Part shown: piece by piece, positions 1-9,622 of the stretch
How positions within the stretch are numbered: the stretch's first letter is position 1
Layout: each line of letters begins with the position of its first letter
Origin: Pseudomonas fluvialis
GTDB taxonomy: Bacteria > Pseudomonadota > Gammaproteobacteria > Pseudomonadales > Pseudomonadaceae
Reading direction: 5' to 3'
Assembly: GCF_002234375.1 (NCBI RefSeq)
Contig: NZ_NMQV01000007.1
Location: 1-44,002, forward strand
DNA length: 44,002 nucleotides
Notes under the pieces: model-generated
What the model was told of the DNA's origin: nothing
The model's database searches: none
What the model saw: the letters and a program-made list of their open reading frames with translations, nothing else
Made by a program: the position numbers and the translations under genes

Positions 1-478
1 CATGAAGCCCTACACCGCCCTGCAACTGGAAGGCCGTGACATCTACATCAAGGAAGGCTGCGTGGGCTGCCATTCGCAGATGATTCGTCCGTTCCGCGCG
101 GAAACCGAACGCTACGGCCACTACTCGGTCGCCGGTGAGAGCGTCTGGGACCACCCCTTCCTGTGGGGTTCCAAGCGGACCGGTCCGGACCTGGCCCGCG
201 TCGGCGGCCGCTACTCCGACGACTGGCACCGTGCGCACCTGTACAACCCGCGCAACGTCGTGCCCGAGTCGAAGATGCCCGCCTACCCCTGGCTGGTCGA
301 GAACACCCTGGATGGCAAACACACTGCTGCCAAGATGCAGGCACTGCGCACCCTCGGCGTTCCTTACAGCGATGAAGATATCGCCGGAGCCCGTGACGCG
401 GTCAAAGGCAAGAGTGAAATGGACGCCCTGGTTGCCTACTTGCAGGTTCTGGGCACCTCTATCAAGAACAAACGGTAA
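1..478 (+). CDS. ccoO: cbb3-type cytochrome c oxidase subunit II (partial, C-terminal part)
   Basis: CcoO is the membrane-anchored monohaem cytochrome c of the cbb3 high-affinity terminal oxidase and passes electrons to subunit I. The reading frame is open from the window edge, so the N-terminal membrane anchor (about 40 residues in the family) is missing. The methionine at base 2 is an internal residue, not the start. The haem c motif CVGCH lies 20-24 residues into the visible part, followed by the family-typical [18 protein letters not shown] and [22 protein letters not shown] blocks; the methionine in [10 protein letters not shown] is the likely axial ligand. It is followed 3 bp later by ccoQ, so this is the ccoNOQP operon with ccoN outside the window. 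Identification is very secure. Confidence 0.97.
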   Translation, partial: MKPYTALQLEGRDIYIKEGCVGCHSQMIRPFRAETERYGHYSVAGESVWDHPFLWGSKRTGPDLARVGGRYSDDWHRAHLYNPRNVVPESKMPAYPWLVENTLDGKHTAAKMQALRTLGVPYSDEDIAGARDAVKGKSEMDALVAYLQVLGTSIKNKR

Positions 479-481
479 CGC

Positions 482-673
482 ATGATGGACATCGGGACGC
501 TTCGTGGCCTCGGCACCCTGCTGGTGTTCGTAGCCTTTATCGGCGTCGTGCTGTGGGCCTACAGCAACAAGCGCAAATCGAGCTTCGACGAAGCAGCCAA
601 TCTGCCCTTCGCCGACGAAGAGACCCGCACCCCTTCGCGTGACGAGCACTCTTCCAGGAGCAACAACGAATGA
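482..673 (+). CDS. ccoQ: cbb3-type oxidase small subunit CcoQ/FixQ
   Basis: CcoQ is a small single-span subunit that stabilises the cbb3 oxidase. The 63-residue product has one hydrophobic helix (about residues 9-26, [20 protein letters not shown]) followed by a basic NKRK stop-transfer and an acidic soluble tail, as usual for the family. Two ATG codons stand in tandem at the start; either could be used. The stop codon overlaps the ccoP start (ATGA), which indicates translational coupling inside the operon. Confidence 0.93.
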   Translation: MMDIGTLRGLGTLLVFVAFIGVVLWAYSNKRKSSFDEAANLPFADEETRTPSRDEHSSRSNNE

Positions 674-1590
674 CCTCATTCTGGAGCTGGTACATCATCC
701 TCCTGACAGGCGGCACCCTGGTGGCGCTGACCTGGCTGATCTTTGCCACCCGCAAAGGCCAGCGCAAAGACACAACCGAAGAAACCCTTGGCCACGCCTT
801 CGATGGCATCGAGGAATACGACAACCCGCTGCCGCGCTGGTGGTTCATGCTGTTCGTGGCCACCCTGGTATTCGCCGTGGGCTATCTGATCCTTTACCCG
901 GGCATGGGTACCTGGAAAGGTATTTTCCCAGGCTACGAGGGCGGCTGGACACAGGTCAAGCAGTGGGAAAAGGAGATGGACAAGGCCGACGAGAAGTACG
1001 GGCCGATCTTCGCCAAATATGCCGCGATGCCCATCGAGGAAGTCGCCAAGGACGAGCAGGCATTGAAAATGGGCGGTCGCCTGTTTGCTTCCAACTGCTC
1101 GGTATGCCACGGCTCCGATGCCAAGGGCGCTTATGGCTTCCCCAACCTGACCGACCACGACTGGTTGTGGGGCGGTGAGCCAGAGGCCATCAAAACCACC
1201 ATCCTCAATGGTCGCCAGGCTGTCATGCCGGCCTGGGGAGAAATCCTTGGCGAGCCAGGCATCCGCAATGTTGCCGGCTATGTGCGCAGCCTCTCTGGCC
1301 TGAAGAATCCTGAAGACCTCGGCATCGACATTGCCGCAGGTCAACAGATCTACCAGACCAATTGTGTAGTCTGCCATGGTGCTGAAGGCAAAGGTATGCA
1401 AGCCATGGGGGCGCCGAACCTGACCGACAAAGTCTGGTTGTATGGCTCCAGTTTTGCCCAGGTGCAGCAAACCCTGCGCTATGGCCGTAATGGCCAGATG
1501 CCCGCCCAGAAGGACTTCCTTGGCAATGACAAGGTGCACCTGCTGGCTGCGTACGTGTATAGCCTGTCGCAGAACAATAAAGATCAATGA
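670..1590 (+). CDS. ccoP: cbb3-type cytochrome c oxidase subunit III (dihaem)
   Basis: CcoP is the dihaem cytochrome c subunit that takes electrons from soluble cytochrome c. The 306-residue protein has the two N-terminal membrane helices typical of the family (about residues 6-26 and 57-77) and two periplasmic cytochrome c domains with haem motifs CSVCH at 143-147 and CVVCH at 232-236. Methionines in VMPAWG (186) and QMPAQ (277) fit the axial ligands. The start overlaps the ccoQ stop by four bases. It is the last gene of the structural operon; a strong inverted repeat follows within 10 bp. Confidence 0.97.
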   Translation: MTSFWSWYIILLTGGTLVALTWLIFATRKGQRKDTTEETLGHAFDGIEEYDNPLPRWWFMLFVATLVFAVGYLILYPGMGTWKGIFPGYEGGWTQVKQWEKEMDKADEKYGPIFAKYAAMPIEEVAKDEQALKMGGRLFASNCSVCHGSDAKGAYGFPNLTDHDWLWGGEPEAIKTTILNGRQAVMPAWGEILGEPGIRNVAGYVRSLSGLKNPEDLGIDIAAGQQIYQTNCVVCHGAEGKGMQAMGAPNLTDKVWLYGSSFAQVQQTLRYGRNGQMPAQKDFLGNDKVHLLAAYVYSLSQNNKDQ

Positions 1591-1598
1591 TCCTGTCC

Positions 1599-1625
1599 AG
1601 AGGTGCGACAGCCTGTCGCACCTCT
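1599..1625. promoter_or_regulatory. Inverted repeat between ccoP and ccoG, RoxR/RegA-like site or mRNA hairpin
   Basis: Two 11-bp perfect arms (AGAGGTGCGAC and GTCGCACCTCT) flank a 5-nt loop. There is no T-run after it, so it is a poor intrinsic terminator. The core TGCGACA-GCCT-GTCGC matches the published RegA/PrrA/RegR-type consensus YGCGRCRTTNNGNCGC except at the TT, so it may be an operator of the RoxSR redox system for ccoG. An mRNA-stabilising hairpin at the ccoP 3' end is equally possible. Confidence 0.5.
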
Positions 1626-1655
1626 TCTCAGACAGACAGGCGTACCATTAATGCA

Positions 1656-1688
1656 GTTATAAGATTATTCCTGCAAGTTATAAGCAGG
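1656..1688. repeat. Direct repeat GTTATAAG and small dyad before ccoG
   Basis: GTTATAAG occurs twice with start-to-start spacing of 21 bp, two helical turns, in the AT-rich leader of ccoG. The second copy sits inside a small dyad (CCTGC ... GCAGG). This could be a protein-binding site or part of the ccoG promoter. No functional assignment is possible from sequence alone. Confidence 0.35.
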
Positions 1689-1717
1689 AGTCTCATAAAC
1701 CGCCGTGGTAAGCCGTG

Positions 1718-3130
1718 ATGACTGAACAAATTCCTGTAAAAAACATAACCCCGAATGGCAAGGGCAACGCTGGCGTTGATCTCTATGCCAAACGGCCGGC
1801 CATCTACACCAAGGCCTTTACCGGCCTGTTCCGCACTATCCGCATGGGTGGTGGCGCACTTCTGTTCATCCTCTACTTCGGCACTGTCTGGCTCAACTGG
1901 GGCGACCGCCAGGCCGTCTGGTGGGATCTGCCCGGCCGCAAGTTCCATGTCTTTGGCGCAACCTTCTGGCCGCAGGACTTCATGTTGCTGTCCTGGCTGC
2001 TGATTATCTGCGCCTTCGGCCTGTTCTTCATTACCGTCTTCGCCGGACGCGTGTGGTGCGGTTATACCTGCCCACAAAGTGTCTGGACCTGGGTATTCAT
2101 GTGGTGCGAGAAAGTCACCGAAGGTGATCGCAACCAGCGCATGAAACTCGACAAGCAGCCCATGAGCGCCGAGAAGCTGGCACGCAAGACAGCCAAGCAT
2201 TCACTGTGGTTGCTGATTGGCCTGGTCACCGGCCTGACCTTCGTGGGCTATTTTGCGCCCATCCGTGAACTGATCCCGGAACTGCTTAATGGCCAGGCCA
2301 ATGGCTGGGCCTATTTCTGGGTTGGCATGTTCACACTCGGCACCTACGGTAACGCCGGCTGGCTGCGTGAGCAGGTCTGCATCTACATGTGCCCTTATGC
2401 GCGCTTCCAGAGCGTGATGTTCGACAAAGACACGCTAATCGTCTCCTACGATGCCGGGCGCGGCGAAAATCGCGGCCCGCGCAAGAAGGATGCCGACTAC
2501 AAGGCTGACGGCCTGGGTGACTGTATCGACTGCAAGATGTGCGTGCATGTATGCCCCACCGGCATCGACATCCGCAATGGTCTGCAAATTGAATGCATCG
2601 GTTGCGCAGCCTGTGTCGACGCCTGCGACAGCATCATGGACAAAATGGGCTACCCGCGTGGCCTGGTCAGCTACACAACCGAACACAATCTTTCCGGACA
2701 GAAGACCCACCTGCTGCGCCCGCGCCTGATAGGCTATGCCATCGCCCTGTGCGTAATGAGCAGCCTGTTCGGCTATGCAGTGTTCAACCGTTCGCTGACG
2801 GAGCTCGACGTACTCAAGGATCGCGTGCTGTATCGCGAGAACGAAGAAGGGCGCATCGAAAACGTCTACACCCTGAAGATCATGAACAAGGCCCAGCGCG
2901 ATCTTACCTTCAGCATCACTGCCAGCGGTCTGGATGGCTTGGTCTATGAAGGCAAGCAACAGGTCGCCGCCAAGGCGGGCGAAATTCTCTCGCTGCCTGT
3001 CGAGCTGTCGCTGGATCCGGAGAAGCTGCCCTCGAGCACCAACACCATCGCCTTCACAATCCAGGCGGTTGAAGACCCGAGCATCAGCGACGAATCCGAA
3101 AGCCGCTTCATCGGTCCCACCCTGCGCTAA
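1718..3130 (+). CDS. ccoG: CcoG/FixG/RdxA polyferredoxin, cbb3 oxidase assembly copper reductase
   Basis: CcoG is a membrane Fe-S protein of the ccoGHIS assembly operon; family work describes it as a cupric reductase that supplies Cu(I) for the CuB centre of cbb3 oxidase. The 470-residue product has several membrane helices, the CGYTC motif (C114, C118), CIYMC (C221, C225) and two ferredoxin motifs CIDCKMCVHVCP (C269-C279) and CIGCAACVDAC (C293-C303), then a C-terminal immunoglobulin-like FixG domain. A GTG directly precedes the chosen ATG in frame and is a possible alternative start; no strong Shine-Dalgarno separates the two. ccoH follows after 12 bp. Confidence 0.95.
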   Translation: MTEQIPVKNITPNGKGNAGVDLYAKRPAIYTKAFTGLFRTIRMGGGALLFILYFGTVWLNWGDRQAVWWDLPGRKFHVFGATFWPQDFMLLSWLLIICAFGLFFITVFAGRVWCGYTCPQSVWTWVFMWCEKVTEGDRNQRMKLDKQPMSAEKLARKTAKHSLWLLIGLVTGLTFVGYFAPIRELIPELLNGQANGWAYFWVGMFTLGTYGNAGWLREQVCIYMCPYARFQSVMFDKDTLIVSYDAGRGENRGPRKKDADYKADGLGDCIDCKMCVHVCPTGIDIRNGLQIECIGCAACVDACDSIMDKMGYPRGLVSYTTEHNLSGQKTHLLRPRLIGYAIALCVMSSLFGYAVFNRSLTELDVLKDRVLYRENEEGRIENVYTLKIMNKAQRDLTFSITASGLDGLVYEGKQQVAAKAGEILSLPVELSLDPEKLPSSTNTIAFTIQAVEDPSISDESESRFIGPTLR

Positions 3131-3142
3131 TCAAGGAGCCCC

Positions 3143-3649
3143 ATGTCGCACGCTGACGATCTTTCTCTGCAGCCCTGGTACAAGCAGTTCTGGCCGTGGT
3201 TCATCATCGGCATACTGCTCTCCTCGGTCATCCTCGGCCTGTCGCTGCTGACCATCGCCACGCGCGGTGCCGACACACTGGTCGTCAGCAACTACTACGA
3301 TGCCGGCAAGGGCATCAACCAGTCGCTGGACCGGGAGAAGTTTGCCGAACAGCTGTCCATTCGTGGACAGCTGAGCCTGGACAACGCCACCGGGACCGCC
3401 GAGTTGCAGCTGGAGGGCTACAGCAATCCGCAGCAACTGGTGCTCAACCTGATCTCGCCGACCCAGGAAAGCAAGGATCGCCGGGTCATCCTGCAGCCTG
3501 TCGAAGGCAAGCGCTATCGCGGCTTGCTGCAAGATGAGGTACAGGGTCGTCGCTTCGTGGAAATCCTCGGCGAAGAAGGTGGGCGTCAGTGGCGACTGTT
3601 CGAAGAGGAAGAGCTGGTCGATGGCCAGGTGATCCTCCTCGGTCACTGA
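3143..3649 (+). CDS. ccoH: FixH/CcoH family cbb3 oxidase assembly protein
   Basis: CcoH/FixH is a single-span membrane protein needed for stable cbb3 oxidase assembly. The 168-residue product starts after an AAGGAG ribosome site, has one helix near residues 15-36 (FWPWFIIGILLSSVILGLSL) preceded by LQPWYKQFWPW, and the conserved VVSNYYDAGKGINQSLDREKFA block just after it. The remainder is a periplasmic beta domain. It sits between ccoG and ccoI with gaps of 12 and 7 bp, in the standard order. Confidence 0.92.
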   Translation: MSHADDLSLQPWYKQFWPWFIIGILLSSVILGLSLLTIATRGADTLVVSNYYDAGKGINQSLDREKFAEQLSIRGQLSLDNATGTAELQLEGYSNPQQLVLNLISPTQESKDRRVILQPVEGKRYRGLLQDEVQGRRFVEILGEEGGRQWRLFEEEELVDGQVILLGH

Positions 3650-3656
3650 ACGCTCC

Positions 3657-6106
<2,450 letters not shown>

Positions 6107-6110
<4 letters not shown>

Positions 6111-6316
6111 CCGCTCTCTATGTCATGATCCCGATTGCCGTGATCGTGGTCGCTCTGGCTATCTGGCTGTTCTTCTGGGCCGTAGATAGCGGCCAGTATG
6201 ACGACCTCGAAGGCCCCGCACACAGCATCCTCTTCGATGACGAAGATCCAGCTCACCAGGCTGGACAGGCCGAGGCCAAGGGGCAGACAGAGGAAAAATC
6301 CTCGCATGACGCTTGA
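6107..6316 (+). CDS. ccoS: cbb3-type oxidase assembly protein CcoS
   Basis: CcoS is a small membrane protein needed for cofactor insertion into cbb3 oxidase. The 69-residue product has one N-terminal helix (about residues 5-26), then the family-typical WAVDSGQYDDLEGPAHSILFDDE block. The long acidic tail after it is variable in the family. It overlaps ccoI at its start and the next gene by 11 bp at its end, so ccoGHIS and the following membrane gene are translationally coupled. Confidence 0.93.
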
Positions 6317-6983
6317 GCTGGTCATCCCCGCACTGGTACTCGGGCTACTGGGTGGCGGGCATTGCCTGGGCATGTGCGGCGGCCTGATGGGCGCCCTGAC
6401 CCTGGCCATTCCGGCGCAGCAGCGCAGTCGTCGCCTGCGCCTGCTGCTGGCTTACAACCTGGGCCGCATCCTCAGCTATGCAACTGCCGGCTACCTACTC
6501 GGCCTGGCCGGCTGGGCCTTGGAGAACAGCCCACTGGCCATGCTGTTGCGCGTACTGGCAGCCCTCCTGCTGATCGCCATGGGCCTGTACCTGGCCGGCT
6601 GGTGGCATGGCCTGACGCGCATCGAGGCGATCGGTCGCGGACTCTGGCGGCACCTGCAACCCCTGGCCAGCCGACTGCTGCCCGTCAGCAGGCTGCCGCA
6701 AGCCTTGCTACTCGGCGCACTATGGGGCTGGCTGCCCTGCGGGCTGGTCTACAGTACCCTGCTGTGGGCTGCCAGCCAGGGCAGTGCGCTGGACAGCGCG
6801 CTGCTGATGCTGGCCTTCGGCCTCGGCACCTGGCCGGTTCTGCTTGCCAGCGGCCTGGCCGCCGAGCGCCTGCTGGGCTTGCTCCGGCAACGGGGTATAC
6901 GCGCGGCTGCCGGCCTGCTGGTCATACTGTTCGGTCTGTGGAGCCTACCCGGCCCACACCAGCACTGGCTGATGGGCCACTGA
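6306..6983 (+). CDS. Sulfite exporter TauE/SafE-like (DsbD-like) membrane protein
   Basis: This 225-residue integral membrane protein follows ccoS in many Pseudomonas genomes (PA1551-type). The N-terminus carries HCLGMCGGLMGAL (histidine and two cysteines, about residues 19-24), the typical signature of the DsbD_2/TauE group placed near copper and cytochrome assembly genes. About six helices are visible. A longer in-frame extension exists upstream, but it lies inside ccoS and the ATG used here gives the family's normal N-terminus. Its exact role is unproven; a part in copper handling or thiol reduction for cbb3 assembly is an inference from position. Confidence 0.85.
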   Translation: MTLELVIPALVLGLLGGGHCLGMCGGLMGALTLAIPAQQRSRRLRLLLAYNLGRILSYATAGYLLGLAGWALENSPLAMLLRVLAALLLIAMGLYLAGWWHGLTRIEAIGRGLWRHLQPLASRLLPVSRLPQALLLGALWGWLPCGLVYSTLLWAASQGSALDSALLMLAFGLGTWPVLLASGLAAERLLGLLRQRGIRAAAGLLVILFGLWSLPGPHQHWLMGH

Positions 6984-7007
6984 GCAGAGATTGCAGCGGA
7001 CAAAACT

Positions 7008-7023
7008 TGCGACTTTTTGTCCC
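7008..7023 (+). promoter_or_regulatory. RegA/PrrA/RoxR-like site before hemN
   Basis: TGCGACTTTTTGTCCC matches the RegA/PrrA-type consensus YGCGRCRTTNNGNCGC at all but two defined positions. It directly abuts the Anr box, so a redox two-component regulator could act together with Anr. The match is short and unproven. Confidence 0.4.
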
Positions 7024-7072
7024 TTGACACAAGTCAAGTATTCCCTGGCAACTACCCCCTAGACTGGGCGCC
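7024..7072 (+). promoter_or_regulatory. Anr (Fnr-type) class II promoter of hemN
   Basis: The perfect dyad TTGAC-ACAA-GTCAA (7024-7037) matches the Anr/Fnr consensus TTGAT-N4-ATCAA with one symmetrical change in each half. A -10-like TAGACT lies at 7060-7065, which puts the box centre at -41.5 from a start near 7072. This is the classical class II activating position and predicts induction of hemN at low oxygen. Confidence 0.85.
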
Positions 7073-7103
7073 ATCGAATGACTTTGTCCTGGGTCGACTT
7101 TGC

Positions 7104-8468
7104 ATGCTTGACGCCATCCGCTGGGATGCAAATCTCATCCGCCGCTACAACCGGGCCGGACCAGGCTATTGCTCCTACCCGTTGCAGCGACAGTTCCATG
7201 AAGATGTCAGCTCCTTCGAGCTACTGCATGCCCTGCGCGAAAGCCGCAAGGCACGTCGCCCGCTGTCCCTGTATGTCCACCTGCCCTTCTGCAACAGCGC
7301 CTGCTTTCATTGCGACCGTCTGCGCATCGTTACCCAGGATCGCGAACTCGCCGCACGCTACCTGCACTACCTGCAGCGGGAAATCGACCTGATCAGTTGC
7401 CACCTCGACCGTCAGCAGCAGGTCGAGCAACTGCATCTGGGCGGCGGTACGCCGACGTTCTTCAACCAGGAAGAATTGCGTCAGCTGATGGCTCATCTGC
7501 GGCAGCGTTTTACCCTGCTCAATGACAGCAGCACCGACTACAGCATCGACGTCGATCCGCGCTCTGCCTCCTGGTCGACCATGGGCCTGCTCCGCGAGCT
7601 GGGCTTCAACCGCGTCAACCTGGGCGTGGAAGACCTGGCCCCGCAGGTGCAAAGCGCCGTCAATCGCCAACAGAGCCTGGAGCAGACCTGCAATCTGGTA
7701 GAGGCCGCGCGCACCCTGCAATACCGCTCGATCAACATCGAGCTGACCTATGGCCTGCCACAGCAAACCCCGGAAAGCTTCGCCCATACCCTGCAGACCA
7801 TCATGGCCCTGCAACCCGAGCGCTTGTCGCTACGCCACTATCAGCATCGTCCAGAACGTTTCCCGCTGCAGCAACGCATCAATGCGCTGGAGCTGCCGGG
7901 CGACGCAGGCAACCTGGCCATGCTGGAAAATAGCATCGAGCAGCTGACCCGCGCCGGTTATCGCTACATAGGCCTTGAACAGTTCGCCCTCAACGATGAC
8001 GAGCTGGCGATTGCCCAGGAAGATGGCCTCCTGCAACGCAACGTGCATGGCTATACCAGTCACGGGCACTGTGACCTGATCGGCCTGGGCGTCTCGGCCA
8101 TCAGCCAGGTGGGTGACCTGTACTGCCAGAACACCTGCGATCTCGAGCAGTACCTGACACAGTTGCACAACGCCCAACTGAGTACCTGCCGCGGACATAC
8201 CTGCAGCCTGGATGACCGCCTGCGACGCCACATCATCCAGCGCCTGCTGTGCGAGTTCGAGCTGGAGTTCAGCGATATCGAAAAGCCTTTTGGCATCGAC
8301 TTCCGCAGCTACTTCGCCGACATCTGGAACGACCTCCAGCAAATGGCCAACGACGGCCTGATCGAGCTGTGCGACCGGCGCCTCGATATCACGGCTTCCG
8401 GACGCCTCCTGGTGCGCTCGGTCTGCATGCTCTTCGATCGTTACCGCAAACCCCTGACCTGCGCCTGA
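7104..8468 (+). CDS. hemN: HemN-like radical SAM protein (oxygen-independent coproporphyrinogen III oxidase family), active site diverged
   Basis: By position (between ccoS and anr), length (454 residues) and overall sequence this is HemN, which converts coproporphyrinogen III to protoporphyrinogen IX without oxygen. The ATG giving MLDAIRWDANLIRRY is chosen because it matches family N-termini and lies behind the Anr promoter; an upstream in-frame ATG would begin inside that promoter. The radical SAM cysteines C63, C67, C70, Y57, H59 and GGGTPT (113-118) are kept. Many other SAM-site residues of E. coli HemN are changed: F68 to H69, C71 to R72, E145 to D149, Q172 to E176, D209 to E213, I211 to T215, A243 to Q247, F310 to V314, Q311 to H315. 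The usual PRYTSYP is PGYCSYP. The C-terminal RVI-type tail is missing and extra cysteines appear (C341, C345, C362, C367). The fold is certain; the classical reaction is doubtful. Confidence 0.85.
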   Translation: MLDAIRWDANLIRRYNRAGPGYCSYPLQRQFHEDVSSFELLHALRESRKARRPLSLYVHLPFCNSACFHCDRLRIVTQDRELAARYLHYLQREIDLISCHLDRQQQVEQLHLGGGTPTFFNQEELRQLMAHLRQRFTLLNDSSTDYSIDVDPRSASWSTMGLLRELGFNRVNLGVEDLAPQVQSAVNRQQSLEQTCNLVEAARTLQYRSINIELTYGLPQQTPESFAHTLQTIMALQPERLSLRHYQHRPERFPLQQRINALELPGDAGNLAMLENSIEQLTRAGYRYIGLEQFALNDDELAIAQEDGLLQRNVHGYTSHGHCDLIGLGVSAISQVGDLYCQNTCDLEQYLTQLHNAQLSTCRGHTCSLDDRLRRHIIQRLLCEFELEFSDIEKPFGIDFRSYFADIWNDLQQMANDGLIELCDRRLDITASGRLLVRSVCMLFDRYRKPLTCA

Positions 8469-8612
8469 ATCCTGCGACACGTCGTCGCTGACGTGCGCCA
8501 CTTCACACCCCGCGACAACTGCAGGAGCTGCCTGACAGCAGACCACGCACGCCCGCACAAGCGCCGTCTGGCGCGGCTAGCAGGCCGGTTGTGACAGACA
8601 CCCACGCCGCAA

Positions 8613-8661
8613 CTGATCCAGATCACTATGCGCTGCGGCCAAGCTATCGATAATCTTGCGG
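8613..8661 (+). promoter_or_regulatory. Putative Anr class II promoter of anr (autoregulation)
   Basis: The dyad CTGAT-CCAG-ATCAC (8613-8626) matches eight of ten consensus bases of the Anr/Fnr box. A good -10 element GATAAT lies at 8649-8654, at exactly the same distance as in the hemN promoter, which puts the box centre at -41.5 from a start near 8661. The rest of the 270-bp gap between hemN and anr shows no gene. A G-rich tract follows the -10. Confidence 0.65.
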
Positions 8662-8738
8662 GGGGGAGTATGTCTAGCGGTGTAAGCCGCAGTGGGTTAA
8701 CCTTGCTCGCACGTTAGCCCAGCCCCAAGGAACTTGCG

Positions 8739-9473
8739 ATGAAAGAGCCGATCAGGGTTCGCACAACCCATCAAGCTCACTGCAACGACTGCAGCCTTGC
8801 ACCGCTCTGTCTGCCGCTGTCGCTGAACATGGAAGATGTCGCCACGCTCGACGCGATCGTCAAGCGCGGACGCCCGCTGAAAAAAGGCGAATTCCTGTTT
8901 CGCCAGGGTGACCACTTCAATGCCATCTTTGCCGTACGCTCGGGCAGCCTGAAAACCTTCAGCGTTACCGATATCGGTGAAGAACAGATCACCGGCTTTC
9001 ACCTGCCCAGCGAACTGGTTGGCCTGGCTGGCATGGACACAGAAGCCTACCCGGTGTCCGCACAGGCACTGGAAACCACCTCGGTCTGTGAGATTCCCTT
9101 CGACCGTCTCGACGAAATTGCCATCCAGCTGCCACAGCTGCGTCGCCAGCTGATGCGCGTGATGAGCCGGGAAATCCGCGACGACCAGCAGATGATGCTG
9201 CTGTTGTCGAAGAAGACTGCCGACGAGCGTATTGCCACCTTCCTGGTCAACCTGTCGGCACGCTTCCAGGCACGCGGCTTCTCCGCCAACCAATTCCGTC
9301 TGGCCATGTCGCGCAACGAAATTGGCACCTATCTGGGCCTCGCCGTGGAGACCGTTTCCCGGGTGTTCACCCGCTTCCAGCAGAATGGCCTACTGGAAAG
9401 CGAAGGCAAGGAAGTACGCATTCTCGACCCCATCGGGCTGTGCGCCCTGGCCGGTGGCAGCGCCGACCGCTAA
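8739..9473 (+). CDS. anr: Anr, Fnr-type oxygen-sensing transcription regulator
   Basis: Anr is the global regulator of anaerobic and microaerobic genes in pseudomonads; an oxygen-labile [4Fe-4S] cluster controls dimerisation and DNA binding. The 244-residue protein carries the four ligand cysteines C15, C18, C24 and C117 in the Fnr arrangement, a cyclic-nucleotide-type beta domain (about 30-130), a dimerisation helix and a C-terminal Crp-type helix-turn-helix with the ETVSR recognition signature that reads TTGAT half-sites. AAGGAA precedes the ATG. The neighbours (cco, hemN, cyd) are classical targets of this family; in Azotobacter the orthologue CydR controls cydAB. Confidence 0.97.
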   Translation: MKEPIRVRTTHQAHCNDCSLAPLCLPLSLNMEDVATLDAIVKRGRPLKKGEFLFRQGDHFNAIFAVRSGSLKTFSVTDIGEEQITGFHLPSELVGLAGMDTEAYPVSAQALETTSVCEIPFDRLDEIAIQLPQLRRQLMRVMSREIRDDQQMMLLLSKKTADERIATFLVNLSARFQARGFSANQFRLAMSRNEIGTYLGLAVETVSRVFTRFQQNGLLESEGKEVRILDPIGLCALAGGSADR

Positions 9474-9492
9474 GCCGCTGGCAAGCAACAAC

Positions 9493-9527
9493 AACGGCCT
9501 GCACAGTCCACCTGTGCAGGCCGTTTT
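9493..9527 (+). terminator. Rho-independent terminator after anr
   Basis: A 14-bp perfect stem (AACGGCCTGCACAG with CTGTGCAGGCCGTT) around the loop TCCAC ends in a T-run. It starts 20 bp after the anr stop codon. Confidence 0.93.
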
Positions 9528-9564
9528 GCCATCCGGGCACGACGGACTTGATTTTCAACATGCA

Positions 9565-9589
9565 GTGTACAGGCGTACACGCCTATACT
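9565..9589 (+). promoter_or_regulatory. apt promoter with GTGTAC-N4-GTACAC palindrome
   Basis: GTGTAC-AGGC-GTACAC (9565-9580) is a perfect dyad and is followed four bases later by a strong -10-like TATACT (9584-9589). No clear -35 hexamer is present, so the palindrome sits where a regulator would contact RNA polymerase. The regulator is unknown. Confidence 0.55.
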
Positions 9590-9622
9590 TCGCCGTCAAC
9601 ACGCGTTAACAGGTTTGTCTTC

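Noticed and set aside
2..478. ATG at base 2 as the start of ccoO
   Set aside because: It is an internal methionine; the family has about 40 more N-terminal residues, including the membrane anchor, which lie before the window.
8478..8495. CACGTC-GTCGCT-GACGTG after the HemN-like gene
   Set aside because: The stem is only six base pairs and no T-run follows.
9548..9562. TTGATTTTCAA before apt as an Anr box
   Set aside because: The half-sites are not separated by four bases as TTGAT-N4-ATCAA requires.
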